A DNA stretch of 64,000 bases from an uncultured Pelagibacteraceae bacterium (GTDB taxonomy: Bacteria > Pseudomonadota > Alphaproteobacteria > Pelagibacterales > Pelagibacteraceae): contig CACGAM010000004.1 in NCBI GenBank assembly GCA_902571055.1, positions 55,966 to 119,965 of the forward strand, written 5' to 3'. The translations under genes and the position numbers were made by a program. This document shows positions 51,737 through 61,191 of this stretch, one piece after another. The notes beneath the pieces are model-generated. The model had not been told where the DNA came from. It saw only the letters and a list, made by a program, of their open reading frames with translations, and made no database searches. Each line of letters starts with the position of its first letter. The first letter of the stretch is position 1.

Positions 51737-52111
51737 TTAACCCGAATATATAGGATTAATCAAGTTTTTCATTAAAACTCCTTTTTCTGACAATTCAAGG
51801 AGTTTTTTATAATCATTATCTTCAATTTGATTGGATGAAAAACCATACAAATTAATGTTGTTTGACATAGATAATGCTTTACACGATACAATCGAGGATC
51901 TTATGCTTGAAAATTTTCCTGGTCCTACATTTACAAACAAATTTTTAATATGATCAAATTTTAAGTTATTTTTTTTTAAAAAATCAAATATAATTATGCT
52001 CATCTTATCAAAGTTTTCTTTAGTATTAGAATATTCGTTAGTATAAGATTGTTCATTTGTAATGATTTTTAAAAAAACTTTATCTTTTGCAGCGTCAACT
52101 ATTAAATTCAT
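51737..52111 (-). CDS. tsaB: TsaB-like protein, strongly shortened
   Basis: Partner of TsaD in t6A37 tRNA modification. The recognisable parts are the N-terminal ASKHA start (MNLIVDAAKDKVFLKIIT), the motif VNVGPGKFSSIRSSIVSCKAL (canonical GPGSFTGIRIG), and the C-terminal INPIYSG. At 124 residues against about 220, most of the second half-domain is missing, and the usual FTG is FSS. It is placed in front of fur-miaB as in relatives (with rimI lost). It could be degenerate but still a scaffold; no frameshift is evident. Confidence 0.75.
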   Translation of the reverse strand: MNLIVDAAKDKVFLKIITNEQSYTNEYSNTKENFDKMSIIIFDFLKKNNLKFDHIKNLFVNVGPGKFSSIRSSIVSCKALSMSNNINLYGFSSNQIEDNDYKKLLELSEKGVLMKNLINPIYSG

Positions 52112-53117
52112 AATTTTAATAACATTAATATCAAAATCTTACGCAGTTGAAAATACAAACAAATTTTATTCAAAAGATGAAGGTGTTATATCAATTATGT
52201 ATCATAGGTTTAACGAAAATAAGTACCCTTCTACGAATATTCAAATGGAAATATTTAAGAAACAAATTGAAATTATAGAAAATAATAATTTTGATTATAT
52301 CACTCCATCGAGTTTTTTAGATAACTTTAATAAACCTAAAAGTAAAAAAAAAGTATTAATTACAATAGATGATGGCTTTAGTTCATTTTACGAAAATGCT
52401 TGGCCGTATTTAAAAAGTAAAAAAATTCCATTTATTTTATTTGTATCTACTGAACCTGTTGGATCAAATGGTTATATGACTTGGGAACAAATAAAAGAAA
52501 TAGAAAAAGAAGATTTTGTATTTATTGGGAATCATTCACATAGCCATGAGTATTTACTTAACATAGGGCATGAAGAATTCGCCAAAGATATAAATAAATC
52601 TATAGAAATTTTTAAAAAAAAATTGGGCTATAACCCTAAGTATTTTTCATATCCATTTGGTGAATACAGTTTAAAGCAAAAATTATTTATTAAAGAAAAT
52701 TTTGAAATTGCATTTGGCCAACATTCTGGAGTAATTGATGTTAATAAAGATAAATTTGAATTGCCGAGATTTCCAATAAATGAGGAGTATGGTGACTTAG
52801 AGAGATTTGATTTTTTAACTAAGTTAAAACCATTAGAATATAAAAAAGTTAATTTAAATGATAGTTACATATTACCATCAAATAATCCCCCAAAGCTCTC
52901 AATCGAATTTTTTGAAGACCAAAAAAATATTAATAAAATAAATTGTTTCTCTAACGAGGGAAATAAATGGGATAAAACCAAAATTAATTTTATTGAAAAT
53001 AAAATGTTTGTAGAATTTAGGAATAAGTTTACTTTTAGAAGAGGTAGAATTAATTGTTCAATGAAAGATGAAACAGGCTGGAGATGGTTTGGTCTGCAGT
53101 TTTCTATAAAAAGTTAA
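52062..53117 (+). CDS. secreted polysaccharide deacetylase
   Basis: NodB-type carbohydrate esterase (CE4), 351 aa. Signal peptide FIILITLISKSYA after a basic start, then MYHRF, the catalytic VLITIDDGFSSFYENAW (metal-binding DD), the FIGNHSHSHEYL histidines and YFSYPFGEYSL. A C-terminal beta region of about 100 residues follows. Target may be peptidoglycan or exopolysaccharide. The ATG at 52062 is inside the 5' end of tsaB on the other strand (50-bp head-to-head overlap), yet gives a good signal peptide. Confidence 0.83.
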   Translation: MIFKKTLSFAASTIKFIILITLISKSYAVENTNKFYSKDEGVISIMYHRFNENKYPSTNIQMEIFKKQIEIIENNNFDYITPSSFLDNFNKPKSKKKVLITIDDGFSSFYENAWPYLKSKKIPFILFVSTEPVGSNGYMTWEQIKEIEKEDFVFIGNHSHSHEYLLNIGHEEFAKDINKSIEIFKKKLGYNPKYFSYPFGEYSLKQKLFIKENFEIAFGQHSGVIDVNKDKFELPRFPINEEYGDLERFDFLTKLKPLEYKKVNLNDSYILPSNNPPKLSIEFFEDQKNINKINCFSNEGNKWDKTKINFIENKMFVEFRNKFTFRRGRINCSMKDETGWRWFGLQFSIKS

Positions 53118-54244
53118 ATGTTTTCTTTAAGATTTTTGCTAAGCGGAAGTATTTTGGCTTTATCAAAATCTTTAAGATTATTTTGTACAATAATCTTTTT
53201 TAGAGTTTTTGTGTACTCCTCCCCTGTCTCTGCATAAGAATTCAGAAAATTTGCAAGTTCTAGACTATTAAGAGGTTCATCATTATCTCTTTGAATAGCT
53301 CTAACTTTTCTAAACTCTTTGTAACTCGAATGTGTGTTTAGATTTCTTTGATAAGCTCGTACTGAAGCTTTAAGAACACTAAATGCCATTACTTTGTGTT
53401 TGTCATTTTTATCAGAACCAGCTGGTTTTATACCCTCTCCAGAATAAGTCCATTGACCAAAAAGTGCATTTCCTTCAATTGCAAACCTTGATGTTCCCCA
53501 TCCAGTCTCCTTAGCTGCTTGAGCTATTGCTAATGAAACAGGTATCTCATCCATTCTCACTTTAAGAGTGGACACATCTTTATTTACAACACCATATTGT
53601 TTAAATTTATTATTTAACCAATTTTTTTCCGCTTTCGAATTTATGTTTTTATTCAAGATTTTAAAAAGTGTACTTCTGTCTCTTCTGATTCTGTTGTTTT
53701 CACTTAAAATTAATGGCAAAACAATCTTTATAAATAACTCTTTTCTAGCTTTAGTGCTCTGTATTTGCTTAAGTTCCACCGGCAACATTCCAACTTCGAA
53801 AGGTTTTACAATATTTTCTATTCTTACAACTTCTAAAGTATAATTCTTATCAAGAAACATTTGATTTAAAGTTGATGCTTCAATTCTAACTGACTTTGAT
53901 GGCCCTTTTTTAAATTCTATATCCTCGACTAAATGTCTAGGATCTAAACCATCATCAACAGAGTTTTCTGTAATTAAAGTCTCACCAGACAGAACTTTCT
54001 CTAGGTATTTCTTTGAATAATTTTCTACGACTGCTGATTTTTCAAATTTATCTACGATTAATTTAGAACTTAACGGTAACGAAAAAAAGATTGATATTAA
54101 AACTAAACTAACGACACTGGTAAAAATTAAACTTTTATAATCTTTATAAAGTGATTTATTTTTTAATTTGTAAACTTTAAAACCTTTTTTAATCAGGATT
54201 TTTTTTAACTGATTCGTTGACATAGATTTATACATATTTACCAT
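53114..54244 (-). CDS. Bax-like glucosaminidase-domain membrane protein
   Basis: 376 residues with one N-terminal membrane helix (SLIFTSVVSLVLISIFFSL, about 40-60). A C-terminal endo-beta-N-acetylglucosaminidase-type domain follows from about 230: VSLAIAQAAKETGWGTSRFA, then EGNALFGQWTYSGEGI, the family's catalytic Glu region. This matches the Bax/FlgJ-like group thought to cleave peptidoglycan. Converges with the deacetylase gene (4-bp overlap), so both envelope-polymer enzymes lie together. Confidence 0.82.
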   Translation of the reverse strand: MVNMYKSMSTNQLKKILIKKGFKVYKLKNKSLYKDYKSLIFTSVVSLVLISIFFSLPLSSKLIVDKFEKSAVVENYSKKYLEKVLSGETLITENSVDDGLDPRHLVEDIEFKKGPSKSVRIEASTLNQMFLDKNYTLEVVRIENIVKPFEVGMLPVELKQIQSTKARKELFIKIVLPLILSENNRIRRDRSTLFKILNKNINSKAEKNWLNNKFKQYGVVNKDVSTLKVRMDEIPVSLAIAQAAKETGWGTSRFAIEGNALFGQWTYSGEGIKPAGSDKNDKHKVMAFSVLKASVRAYQRNLNTHSSYKEFRKVRAIQRDNDEPLNSLELANFLNSYAETGEEYTKTLKKIIVQNNLKDFDKAKILPLSKNLKENI

Positions 54245-54262
54245 AAAAATAAATAATTTTCG

Positions 54263-54805
54263 TTAAATTGATATAACTTCCTTAACTTCAGGAATATAAT
54301 GACAAAGTAGATTTTCAACACCTTTTTTTAACGTTAGAGTTGAGCTTGGACACCCTGAGCAACTACCTTTTAACTTCACAGTTACGACACCCTCGGAAAA
54401 TTTTTGAAACACTATATCGCCACCATCTCTTGAAACCGCAGGTCGAATTTTAGTTTCGAGCAAATTAACTATTTTCTTTTCAAGTTCACTTAAATTTTCA
54501 GATTCATTTTGAGAATCCTCATCCTGAATTACACAGTCATTACCTTTAGAATAATAATCATTTATATAAGAAATAATAATATGTTTTGCCTCAGACCATT
54601 CTATATTATTCTTTTTATTTACAGATAAAAAATCTTCATAAAGAAATACGCTTAAAATTCCATTTATTGAAAGTATATTTCTTATAAGCCCATTATTTGT
54701 ATCTTTTAAGTCTAGAACTTCGACAGGACCAATCTTTGAAACTTTTTTTCCAGGAACAAATTTTAAAGAATTTGGGTTTGGTGTATTTTGAGTTTGCACA
54801 AACAT
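54263..54805 (-). CDS. NifU-family Fe-S cluster scaffold (NfuA-like)
   Basis: Delivers Fe-S clusters. The N-terminal Nfu-N domain is FVQTQNTPNPNSLKFVPG; the C-terminal NifU domain has IRPAVSRDGGDIVFQ and cluster ligands C-x-x-C in LKGSCSGCPSSTLTLKKGV. Length 180, as in alphaproteobacterial NfuA. Cytoplasmic. It sits between trpS and the Bax-like gene on the same strand. Confidence 0.93.
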   Translation of the reverse strand: MFVQTQNTPNPNSLKFVPGKKVSKIGPVEVLDLKDTNNGLIRNILSINGILSVFLYEDFLSVNKKNNIEWSEAKHIIISYINDYYSKGNDCVIQDEDSQNESENLSELEKKIVNLLETKIRPAVSRDGGDIVFQKFSEGVVTVKLKGSCSGCPSSTLTLKKGVENLLCHYIPEVKEVISI

Positions 54806-54852
54806 AAAACTTATATAGACCTTATTTCATAAAATTAAAGATCTAATTGTTG

Positions 54853-55854
54853 TTAAAAACCAATAATTTTCTTTATCTCACTAACTTTTTTTGACGAAAT
54901 TGTATCAGCTTTAGCATTTCCATCTGTTAATACACTATCAATAAAAGTAAAATCTTTTTTTAGCTTGCTCATTTCAATAGATATTGGGTAAATTTTTTCA
55001 ACTGCTATTTCTGAGAGTTTTTTTTTAAATTCAGAAAAACTCTTTCCTGAAAATTCTTTGATTGTTTTGTTAATTTCTTGATTATTTAATAAAGAATAAA
55101 TTCCAAGTAAATTTTTAGCCTCAGGCCTATTTTCCAATCCCTTTATGTTATCTGGCAAAGCCAAAGTATCGGTTTTAGCTTTTTTTATTTTATTCTCAAT
55201 TTCTTCTTTTGAATCATTTAAATTTATTCTGCTCATTTCAGAGGGATCGGATTTGCTCATTTTTTTGGTTCCATCCTTTAAACTCATAATTCTAGCAAAT
55301 TCCTTTTGGATCATTGGTTCTGGTATTTTTAAGAAATCATTTGAGTTGAAGTCCAAATTAAATTTCTGAGCAATATCTCTTGTCAATTCTAAATGCTGTT
55401 TTTGATCTTCACCAACTGGAACATGTGTTGTATCATACAGCAATATATCTGCTGCCATTAGAACAGGGTAAACATATAAACCAACGCTTGCTTTCTCTTT
55501 ATCTTTTCCCGCCTTTTCTTTGAATTGCGTCATCCTATTTAACCAACCCATTCTCGCAGAACACCCTAAAATCCAAGAAAATTCAGAATGTGCAGCGACC
55601 ATTGATTGTTGAAAAATTATACTTTTTTTGTGATCAAGACCGCTAGCAATAAATGCTGCTGTGGTTTCTCTAATGTTAGCTTTTAATCTAACTGGGTCCT
55701 GTTTAACTGTAATTGCGTGTAGATCTACTACACAATAAATACAGTCTGTATTATTTTGATTTTGAAAATTTACAAAATTTTTTATCGCACCAAGATAATT
55801 TCCTAGATGAAGATTTCCGGTAGGCTGAACTCCAGAAAAAATTTTTTTACTCAT
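54853..55854 (-). CDS. trpS: tryptophanyl-tRNA synthetase
   Basis: Class I aminoacyl-tRNA synthetase. HIGH-like motif [19 protein letters not shown], the KMSKS motif in [12 protein letters not shown], and [17 protein letters not shown] in the substrate pocket. Length 333 is normal. Four bp after murJ, so probably co-transcribed with it. Confidence 0.97.
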   Translation of the reverse strand: MSKKIFSGVQPTGNLHLGNYLGAIKNFVNFQNQNNTDCIYCVVDLHAITVKQDPVRLKANIRETTAAFIASGLDHKKSIIFQQSMVAAHSEFSWILGCSARMGWLNRMTQFKEKAGKDKEKASVGLYVYPVLMAADILLYDTTHVPVGEDQKQHLELTRDIAQKFNLDFNSNDFLKIPEPMIQKEFARIMSLKDGTKKMSKSDPSEMSRINLNDSKEEIENKIKKAKTDTLALPDNIKGLENRPEAKNLLGIYSLLNNQEINKTIKEFSGKSFSEFKKKLSEIAVEKIYPISIEMSKLKKDFTFIDSVLTDGNAKADTISSKKVSEIKKIIGF

Positions 55855-55857
55855 AAT

Positions 55858-57387
55858 TTAGTACTTTAATTTAATATCGGACAATTTGAAAGCTTTTGTA
55901 AAAATTGATAACAAAATGTATGAGAATAAAGTTATTATTACAATAATTATCATACTGAGAAGTTTATAATTACTGTTATAGATTAAGCTCTCTGAAAATT
56001 TACTTATCATAAAATAAAAGAAATAAGAGGATATGAAAACTATACACATGATTTTAAGTAATGATAAGATTAAGTTTAATTTTACATTATAATAACTTTT
56101 TTTATTTAAATAATAAAATAATAATAATACATTAATCCAAGAAGATATCGTTGTAGCAATAGGAATTATTATAAATCCAACATCTTTAAAGAAGAATACA
56201 CTTATAACGATGTTAAATATTACAGAAACCAAGGAATAATAAAAAGGTATTTTTGTATTTTGTCTTGCAAATAAAAAAGATGAAAAAATTTTTATCAAAG
56301 CAAATGATGGCAATCCAAAAGCAAAATAATATAGAGCTCTAGCAGAATTTTTTACACTTGCCTCATCAAATGAACCATATCCAAATAGACTTGAAGTAAT
56401 TTCTTCAGATGCAATTATTAAAGCAAACATCGCTGGTAAACTTAAGAATAAGCTCAATTCAATTGATTTATTTTGTATTAATTCAACTTTTATTTTATCT
56501 TTAGATTGAATATATTTACTAAGACTGGGTAACAGCACAGTACCAATTGCTATGCCTGCAATTGCTAAATTTATTTGGTAAATTCTGTCAGCATAATACA
56601 AATATGAAACAGCATTAGCCTGAAATGATGCTATAATAGTTCCTACTAATATATTTATTTGGGTAACACCAGAGGAAAATATACTTGGTATTAGTTTATT
56701 AAAAAATATTTTAACTTTTTTTGTAATCTTCAAATCGAATTTTAATTTTGGTAAAAAATATTTTTTAACAACATTAAAAAGTATAATAAGTTGAATAATA
56801 CCAGCAAAAGAAACTCCATATGCTAAATAAATTACTAGAATATCATTTTCGTATTTTAAAAAAAACAAGATAAGTATTAATATGATATTCAATACAATCG
56901 GAGTTGCTGCAGCTATTCCAAATTTATTATGAGAGTTTAATATAGCAGAAAAGAAAGATGCTAAACTAATGAACAATAAAAAGGGAAATGTAATTCTTGT
57001 AAGTAGTATAGTTAACTCAAGTTTATCGCTACTTTCATTAAATCCTGGAGCAATTACAAATATAAATAAAGGCATCAATAGCTCTATAATTAAAGTTATC
57101 AGCAGAAGACCTAGTAATAAAAATTTAAAAATATCGTTAGAGAAATTCTCAGCATTTTTTTTTGATCTGACCATCTCGGATGAATAAATTGGAACGAATG
57201 CAGCATTAAATGTTCCCTCTGAAAATAACCTTCTAAATGTGTTTGGAATTCTAAACGCAACAAAAAAAGCATCGGCAATTGGACCCGATCCCAAGTTTAT
57301 AGCTATTAGAAAATCCCTAAGATAACCCAAAATCCTACTCAATATAGTATAAAAACTAAAGGTGCCGGTTGACTTAATTAGATTCAT
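55858..57387 (-). CDS. murJ: lipid II flippase MurJ
   Basis: MOP-superfamily transporter that flips the peptidoglycan precursor lipid II. Fourteen-helix pattern, with N-terminus TGTFSFYTILSRILGYLRDFLIA and FRIPNTFRRLFSEGTFNAAFVPIYS, the strongest family signature. Length 509 is normal. A 48-bp divergent spacer separates it from maeB. Confidence 0.95.
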   Translation of the reverse strand: MNLIKSTGTFSFYTILSRILGYLRDFLIAINLGSGPIADAFFVAFRIPNTFRRLFSEGTFNAAFVPIYSSEMVRSKKNAENFSNDIFKFLLLGLLLITLIIELLMPLFIFVIAPGFNESSDKLELTILLTRITFPFLLFISLASFFSAILNSHNKFGIAAATPIVLNIILILILFFLKYENDILVIYLAYGVSFAGIIQLIILFNVVKKYFLPKLKFDLKITKKVKIFFNKLIPSIFSSGVTQINILVGTIIASFQANAVSYLYYADRIYQINLAIAGIAIGTVLLPSLSKYIQSKDKIKVELIQNKSIELSLFLSLPAMFALIIASEEITSSLFGYGSFDEASVKNSARALYYFAFGLPSFALIKIFSSFLFARQNTKIPFYYSLVSVIFNIVISVFFFKDVGFIIIPIATTISSWINVLLLFYYLNKKSYYNVKLNLILSLLKIMCIVFISSYFFYFMISKFSESLIYNSNYKLLSMIIIVIITLFSYILLSIFTKAFKLSDIKLKY

Positions 57388-57435
57388 AAATCATATTAGT
57401 GATAACTTAGTTCTATTTTTATATCTAATAAAAAA

Positions 57436-59724
57436 ATGAAGAAAAAAAATATTGAGCATTATTCAGATAAAGAAGCATTAGATTTTCATAATAGTAATAA
57501 ATCTGGCAAGATTGAGATCATATCGTCGAAACCGATGACTACCAAAAGAGATTTGGCATTAGCATATTCGCCAGGAGTTGCAGCACCTGTAAAAGCTATA
57601 TCTGAAAATCCTGAGCTAGCTTATGATTATACGACAAAAGGAAACCTTGTGGCTGTAATAAGTAATGGTTCTGCGATACTTGGATTAGGTAACTTAGGGG
57701 CTATTGCCTCAAAGCCTGTAATGGAAGGAAAGGCTGTATTATTTAAAAGATTTGCAGATATAGATGCTATTGATCTTGAAATAGACTCAAACGACTCAGA
57801 TGAGATTATTAATTCTATAAAAAATTTTGCAAAAAGCTTTGGTGGAATAAATCTTGAAGATATAGCTGCTCCTGCGTGCTTTGTTATAGAGGATAAATTA
57901 AAAAAATTATTAGATATTCCAGTCTTCCATGATGATCAGCATGGTACCGCTATTATTACATATGCTGCATTAATGAATGCATTAGATATTCAAAAGAAAC
58001 ATAAAAAAAAAATAAAAATTGTTGTAAATGGGGCTGGCGCATCAGCAATGGCTTGTACGAATTTGCTCCTTAAGTCGGGTGTTAAAAAATCAAATATAAT
58101 AATGTTAGATAGTAAAGGCGTAATTAACAATAAAAGAAAAAATCTTAACAAATGGAAGTCTTTCTACGCATCCAACACTAAAGCTAAAAATTTAAAAGAA
58201 GCAATAAAAGACGCAGATGTCTTTTTAGGCTTATCTTCTGCAGGCGTATTAAGTAAAGAAAATGTTATTAGCATGTCAAAAAATCCAATTATTTTTGCTT
58301 GCGCTAATCCTGATCCTGAGATTACTCCTGAGGAAGTAGAGGATGTAAGAAAAGATGCTATTATAGCAACAGGAAGATCTGATTATCCAAATCAAGTGAA
58401 TAACTTAATAGGTTTTCCTTACATTTTTAGGGGTGCCTTAGATGTTAGGGCTAAAACAATTAATGATGAAATGAAAATAGCAGCAGCAAATGCAATTGCA
58501 TCACTTGCTAGAGAAAGAGTTCCAGATGAAGTTGTTGCAGCTATGGGTGGTGAAAGGCCAAAATATGGAAAAGAGTATATAATTCCATCAACTTTTGACC
58601 CTAGACTTATTAATGTAATTCCCGTTGCTGTCGCAAAAGCTGCAATCAAAACCGGTGTAGCTAGAAAAAGAATAGATAACTTTGATTTATATTCTGAGCA
58701 ACTTAAACAAAGACTGGACCCTTCAGTTACAATTATGCAGGGAATTAATTCACAAATCAAAAAAACTCAAAAGAGAGTTGTTTTCGCAGATGGTGAAGAT
58801 GAGAATACATTGAAAGCTGCAATAGCTTTTAAAAATAGCGGATTAGGTATACCTATATTAGTTGCAAAAGACAAAGTTGTGAAAGAAAGACTTAAAGATA
58901 TAGGTTATAGTGAAAACTTCAATATCGAAATTATAAATTCTACAAAGAAAAGTTTAAGAGAAAAATATTCTAATTATATATTTAAAAAACTACATAGATC
59001 TCAAGGACTTTTAGAAAGAGACTGCGATCGTCTGATTAGAAATGATAGAGTTATATGGGGTTCTTGCATGGTTGCATGTGGAGATGCAGATGCAATGGTA
59101 ACCGGAAATACGAGAAGATATGGACAATCTTTACAAAAAATTATCAAGGTAGTGGATCCTAGACCTGGAGAAATTATGTTTGGCTTAAATATGGTAGTGA
59201 ATAAAGGCAGAACAGTTTTCATAGGAGATACAAGTGTTCATGAATACCCTACGTCGAAACAATTGGCTGAAATAGCAATTTCATCTGCTAGAGTTGTAAG
59301 ACTCTTCGGTTTCACCCCTAAAATAGCATTTTTATCTCATTCCACATTCGGTCAACCTATGACTAGTCGTACTAAACATATAAGAGATGCTGTAGAAATT
59401 TTGAAAAAAATGAAAGTAGATTTCAAATTTGATGGTGACATGCAACCTGATGTGGCACTCAATGATGAGTACAAAGAATTATACCCTTTATCCGATATTG
59501 TTGGAAACGCTAACGTATTAATTATGCCAGGTCAACATAGTGCTGCTATATCTTACAAAATTATGAAATCAATGAGTAGCGCAAAAGTAATTGGACCACT
59601 CTTAATTGGTTTAGGTGCTGCAATTGAAATTGCACCCTTAAGATGTTCAACCTCAGAAATCTTAAATCTAGCCTCAGTGGCTGCATACTCGGCAGGTGTC
59701 ATTGATTATAATAAAAAAAATTAA
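57436..59724 (+). CDS. maeB: NADP-dependent malic enzyme with C-terminal phosphotransacetylase-like domain
   Basis: Oxidative decarboxylation of malate to pyruvate. The N-terminal malic enzyme (about 1-420) has YSPGVAAPVKAI, the HDDQHGTAIIT metal-binding motif and the dinucleotide fold IVVNGAGASAMACTNLLL. The C-terminal about 330 residues (from about 430) are PTA-like (VVFADGEDENTLKAA, MTSRTKHIRDAVEILKK) and regulatory in this family. Length 762 is normal. Ends 4 bp into the convergent BON lipoprotein gene. Confidence 0.95.
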   Translation: MKKKNIEHYSDKEALDFHNSNKSGKIEIISSKPMTTKRDLALAYSPGVAAPVKAISENPELAYDYTTKGNLVAVISNGSAILGLGNLGAIASKPVMEGKAVLFKRFADIDAIDLEIDSNDSDEIINSIKNFAKSFGGINLEDIAAPACFVIEDKLKKLLDIPVFHDDQHGTAIITYAALMNALDIQKKHKKKIKIVVNGAGASAMACTNLLLKSGVKKSNIIMLDSKGVINNKRKNLNKWKSFYASNTKAKNLKEAIKDADVFLGLSSAGVLSKENVISMSKNPIIFACANPDPEITPEEVEDVRKDAIIATGRSDYPNQVNNLIGFPYIFRGALDVRAKTINDEMKIAAANAIASLARERVPDEVVAAMGGERPKYGKEYIIPSTFDPRLINVIPVAVAKAAIKTGVARKRIDNFDLYSEQLKQRLDPSVTIMQGINSQIKKTQKRVVFADGEDENTLKAAIAFKNSGLGIPILVAKDKVVKERLKDIGYSENFNIEIINSTKKSLREKYSNYIFKKLHRSQGLLERDCDRLIRNDRVIWGSCMVACGDADAMVTGNTRRYGQSLQKIIKVVDPRPGEIMFGLNMVVNKGRTVFIGDTSVHEYPTSKQLAEIAISSARVVRLFGFTPKIAFLSHSTFGQPMTSRTKHIRDAVEILKKMKVDFKFDGDMQPDVALNDEYKELYPLSDIVGNANVLIMPGQHSAAISYKIMKSMSSAKVIGPLLIGLGAAIEIAPLRCSTSEILNLASVAAYSAGVIDYNKKN

Positions 59725-60314
59725 TCTTTTTGAATTCTTAAGTCTTCTACTAATAGAATACTAGTTATTACGTCTTTTATATCTAAAATTTCTTTAGCTT
59801 CCTTAACAATCTCATCTTTTTCATCTTCAGATTGGGCGATTCCATAAACATAAATAACTTTTTTAAATGTATCTATATTATAGTTAACTGCTTTAATTTT
59901 TTTATTAAATATCATTGCAGATCTAAGTTGAGACGTAATTAAAATATCTTTTGCTGATTGCTGAAAATTAAATTCCTCTTTGATTTTTAAATCGTTTTTA
60001 ACAGATCTTGCTCCCTTTGTTTCCCAAGCAAGTTTTGTGATTTGTAATTTTTCCTCAGGCGTATCAATCTTTCCCGTTAGAAAGATTCTTCCATCTAGGA
60101 CTTTTGTCTTAACACTTAATAGGTAGTTTTTGTTCATTGCAACTAACCTTGCATCTAAACTTTTGTCCATGATAGAGTCATCAATTTGTGTTCCTAAAGT
60201 TCTAGGATCCATAGCTATAGATACACCAGTACCAAAAACTCCAGTAGAAGAGGCCCCTATACATCCTGATAATAAAAATAAAATAATTAAATTTAAAATA
60301 TATTTATTTTTCAT
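59721..60314 (-). CDS. BON-domain outer-membrane lipoprotein
   Basis: 197 residues with a lipoprotein signal (FLLSGC at about 13-18) and two BON domains, about 50-120 (KTKVLDGRIFLTGKIDTPEEKL) and 125-192 (AMIFNKKIKAVNYNIDTFKKVIYVYGIAQ). Resembles DolP/YraP and OsmY, which support envelope integrity. Its start overlaps the rsmI stop by 11 bases, the same rsmI-linked position as in other Proteobacteria. Confidence 0.87.
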   Translation of the reverse strand: MKNKYILNLIILFLLSGCIGASSTGVFGTGVSIAMDPRTLGTQIDDSIMDKSLDARLVAMNKNYLLSVKTKVLDGRIFLTGKIDTPEEKLQITKLAWETKGARSVKNDLKIKEEFNFQQSAKDILITSQLRSAMIFNKKIKAVNYNIDTFKKVIYVYGIAQSEDEKDEIVKEAKEILDIKDVITSILLVEDLRIQKD

Positions 60315-61170
60315 TTTTTATTTCAAGACAGTATTTGTATATTTCTGACTTTGATATTTTATTATCATTATCTAAAATTTTTAAAATATCTTTTATACTT
60401 AATTTTTTTATTAATATTTTTATTTTGTTTTTATCAGATTCGGAGAGTTTTCCTGAGTAATTTTTGATTTTTTTCTCTTCAGAAATTACAATTGTTATTT
60501 CACCTTTTAAGGTATAATCGTCCTTATTTAAATCTTTAACATCGCATCTGAAATATTCCTCATAATACTTGGTAATTTCTTTACAAATAACTATTTTTCT
60601 AGAATAAAAATATTTGTGAATTAACTTACAAATTTTATTAAATTTTTTTGATGATATAAAAAATACAATTGTAGAAGGTATGCTTGATAAAAATTTAAAA
60701 TCTTTTTCGATTTCATTCTTTTTATCAGATATGAAACCATTAAAGTAAAAATTACTTGAAAAACCACTTACCGACACTGCCGCTGTAACTGAAGAGGGTC
60801 CAGGAATTGGAAATATATTTATTTTTTTTTTAACACACTCCTCGACTATTAGCCTGCCTGGATCAGATAACACAGGCGTGCCCGCATCTGATACTAATGA
60901 AACAATTTGACCTGAATTAAGTAATTCAATTATTTTTTTTATGTTTTTGCTCTCGTTAAACTTATGGTTCGAAATAAGTGTTGATTTGATATTAAAATGG
61001 CTTGTTAATTTTTTTGTTACTCTGGTATCCTCACAAAAAATATGTTTGGAATTTTTTAATACCTCTATTGCTCTAAAAGTAATATCACCAAGATTTCCTA
61101 TGGGAGTAGATACGATATATAAACCATTTTTAAACTTATTTTTGTCTATTTCTGGGTGCATAATTATCAT
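60304..61170 (-). CDS. rsmI: 16S rRNA (cytidine-1402-2'-O)-methyltransferase RsmI
   Basis: SAM-dependent tetrapyrrole-methylase-fold enzyme. LYIVSTPIGNLGDITFRAIEVL is the family start, with CEDTRVTKKL, LVSDAGTPVLSDPG and FPIPGPSSVTAAVSVSG. About 289 aa. The track begins at a TTG (61173); the ATG at 61170 or at 61161 (MHPEIDKNKF) is more likely. The N-terminus of the LpoA-like gene starts 21 bp away on the other strand, the conserved divergent pair. Confidence 0.94.
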   Translation of the reverse strand: MIIMHPEIDKNKFKNGLYIVSTPIGNLGDITFRAIEVLKNSKHIFCEDTRVTKKLTSHFNIKSTLISNHKFNESKNIKKIIELLNSGQIVSLVSDAGTPVLSDPGRLIVEECVKKKINIFPIPGPSSVTAAVSVSGFSSNFYFNGFISDKKNEIEKDFKFLSSIPSTIVFFISSKKFNKICKLIHKYFYSRKIVICKEITKYYEEYFRCDVKDLNKDDYTLKGEITIVISEEKKIKNYSGKLSESDKNKIKILIKKLSIKDILKILDNDNKISKSEIYKYCLEIKNEK

Positions 61171-61191
61171 CAATATATTATTAGATTGGTC

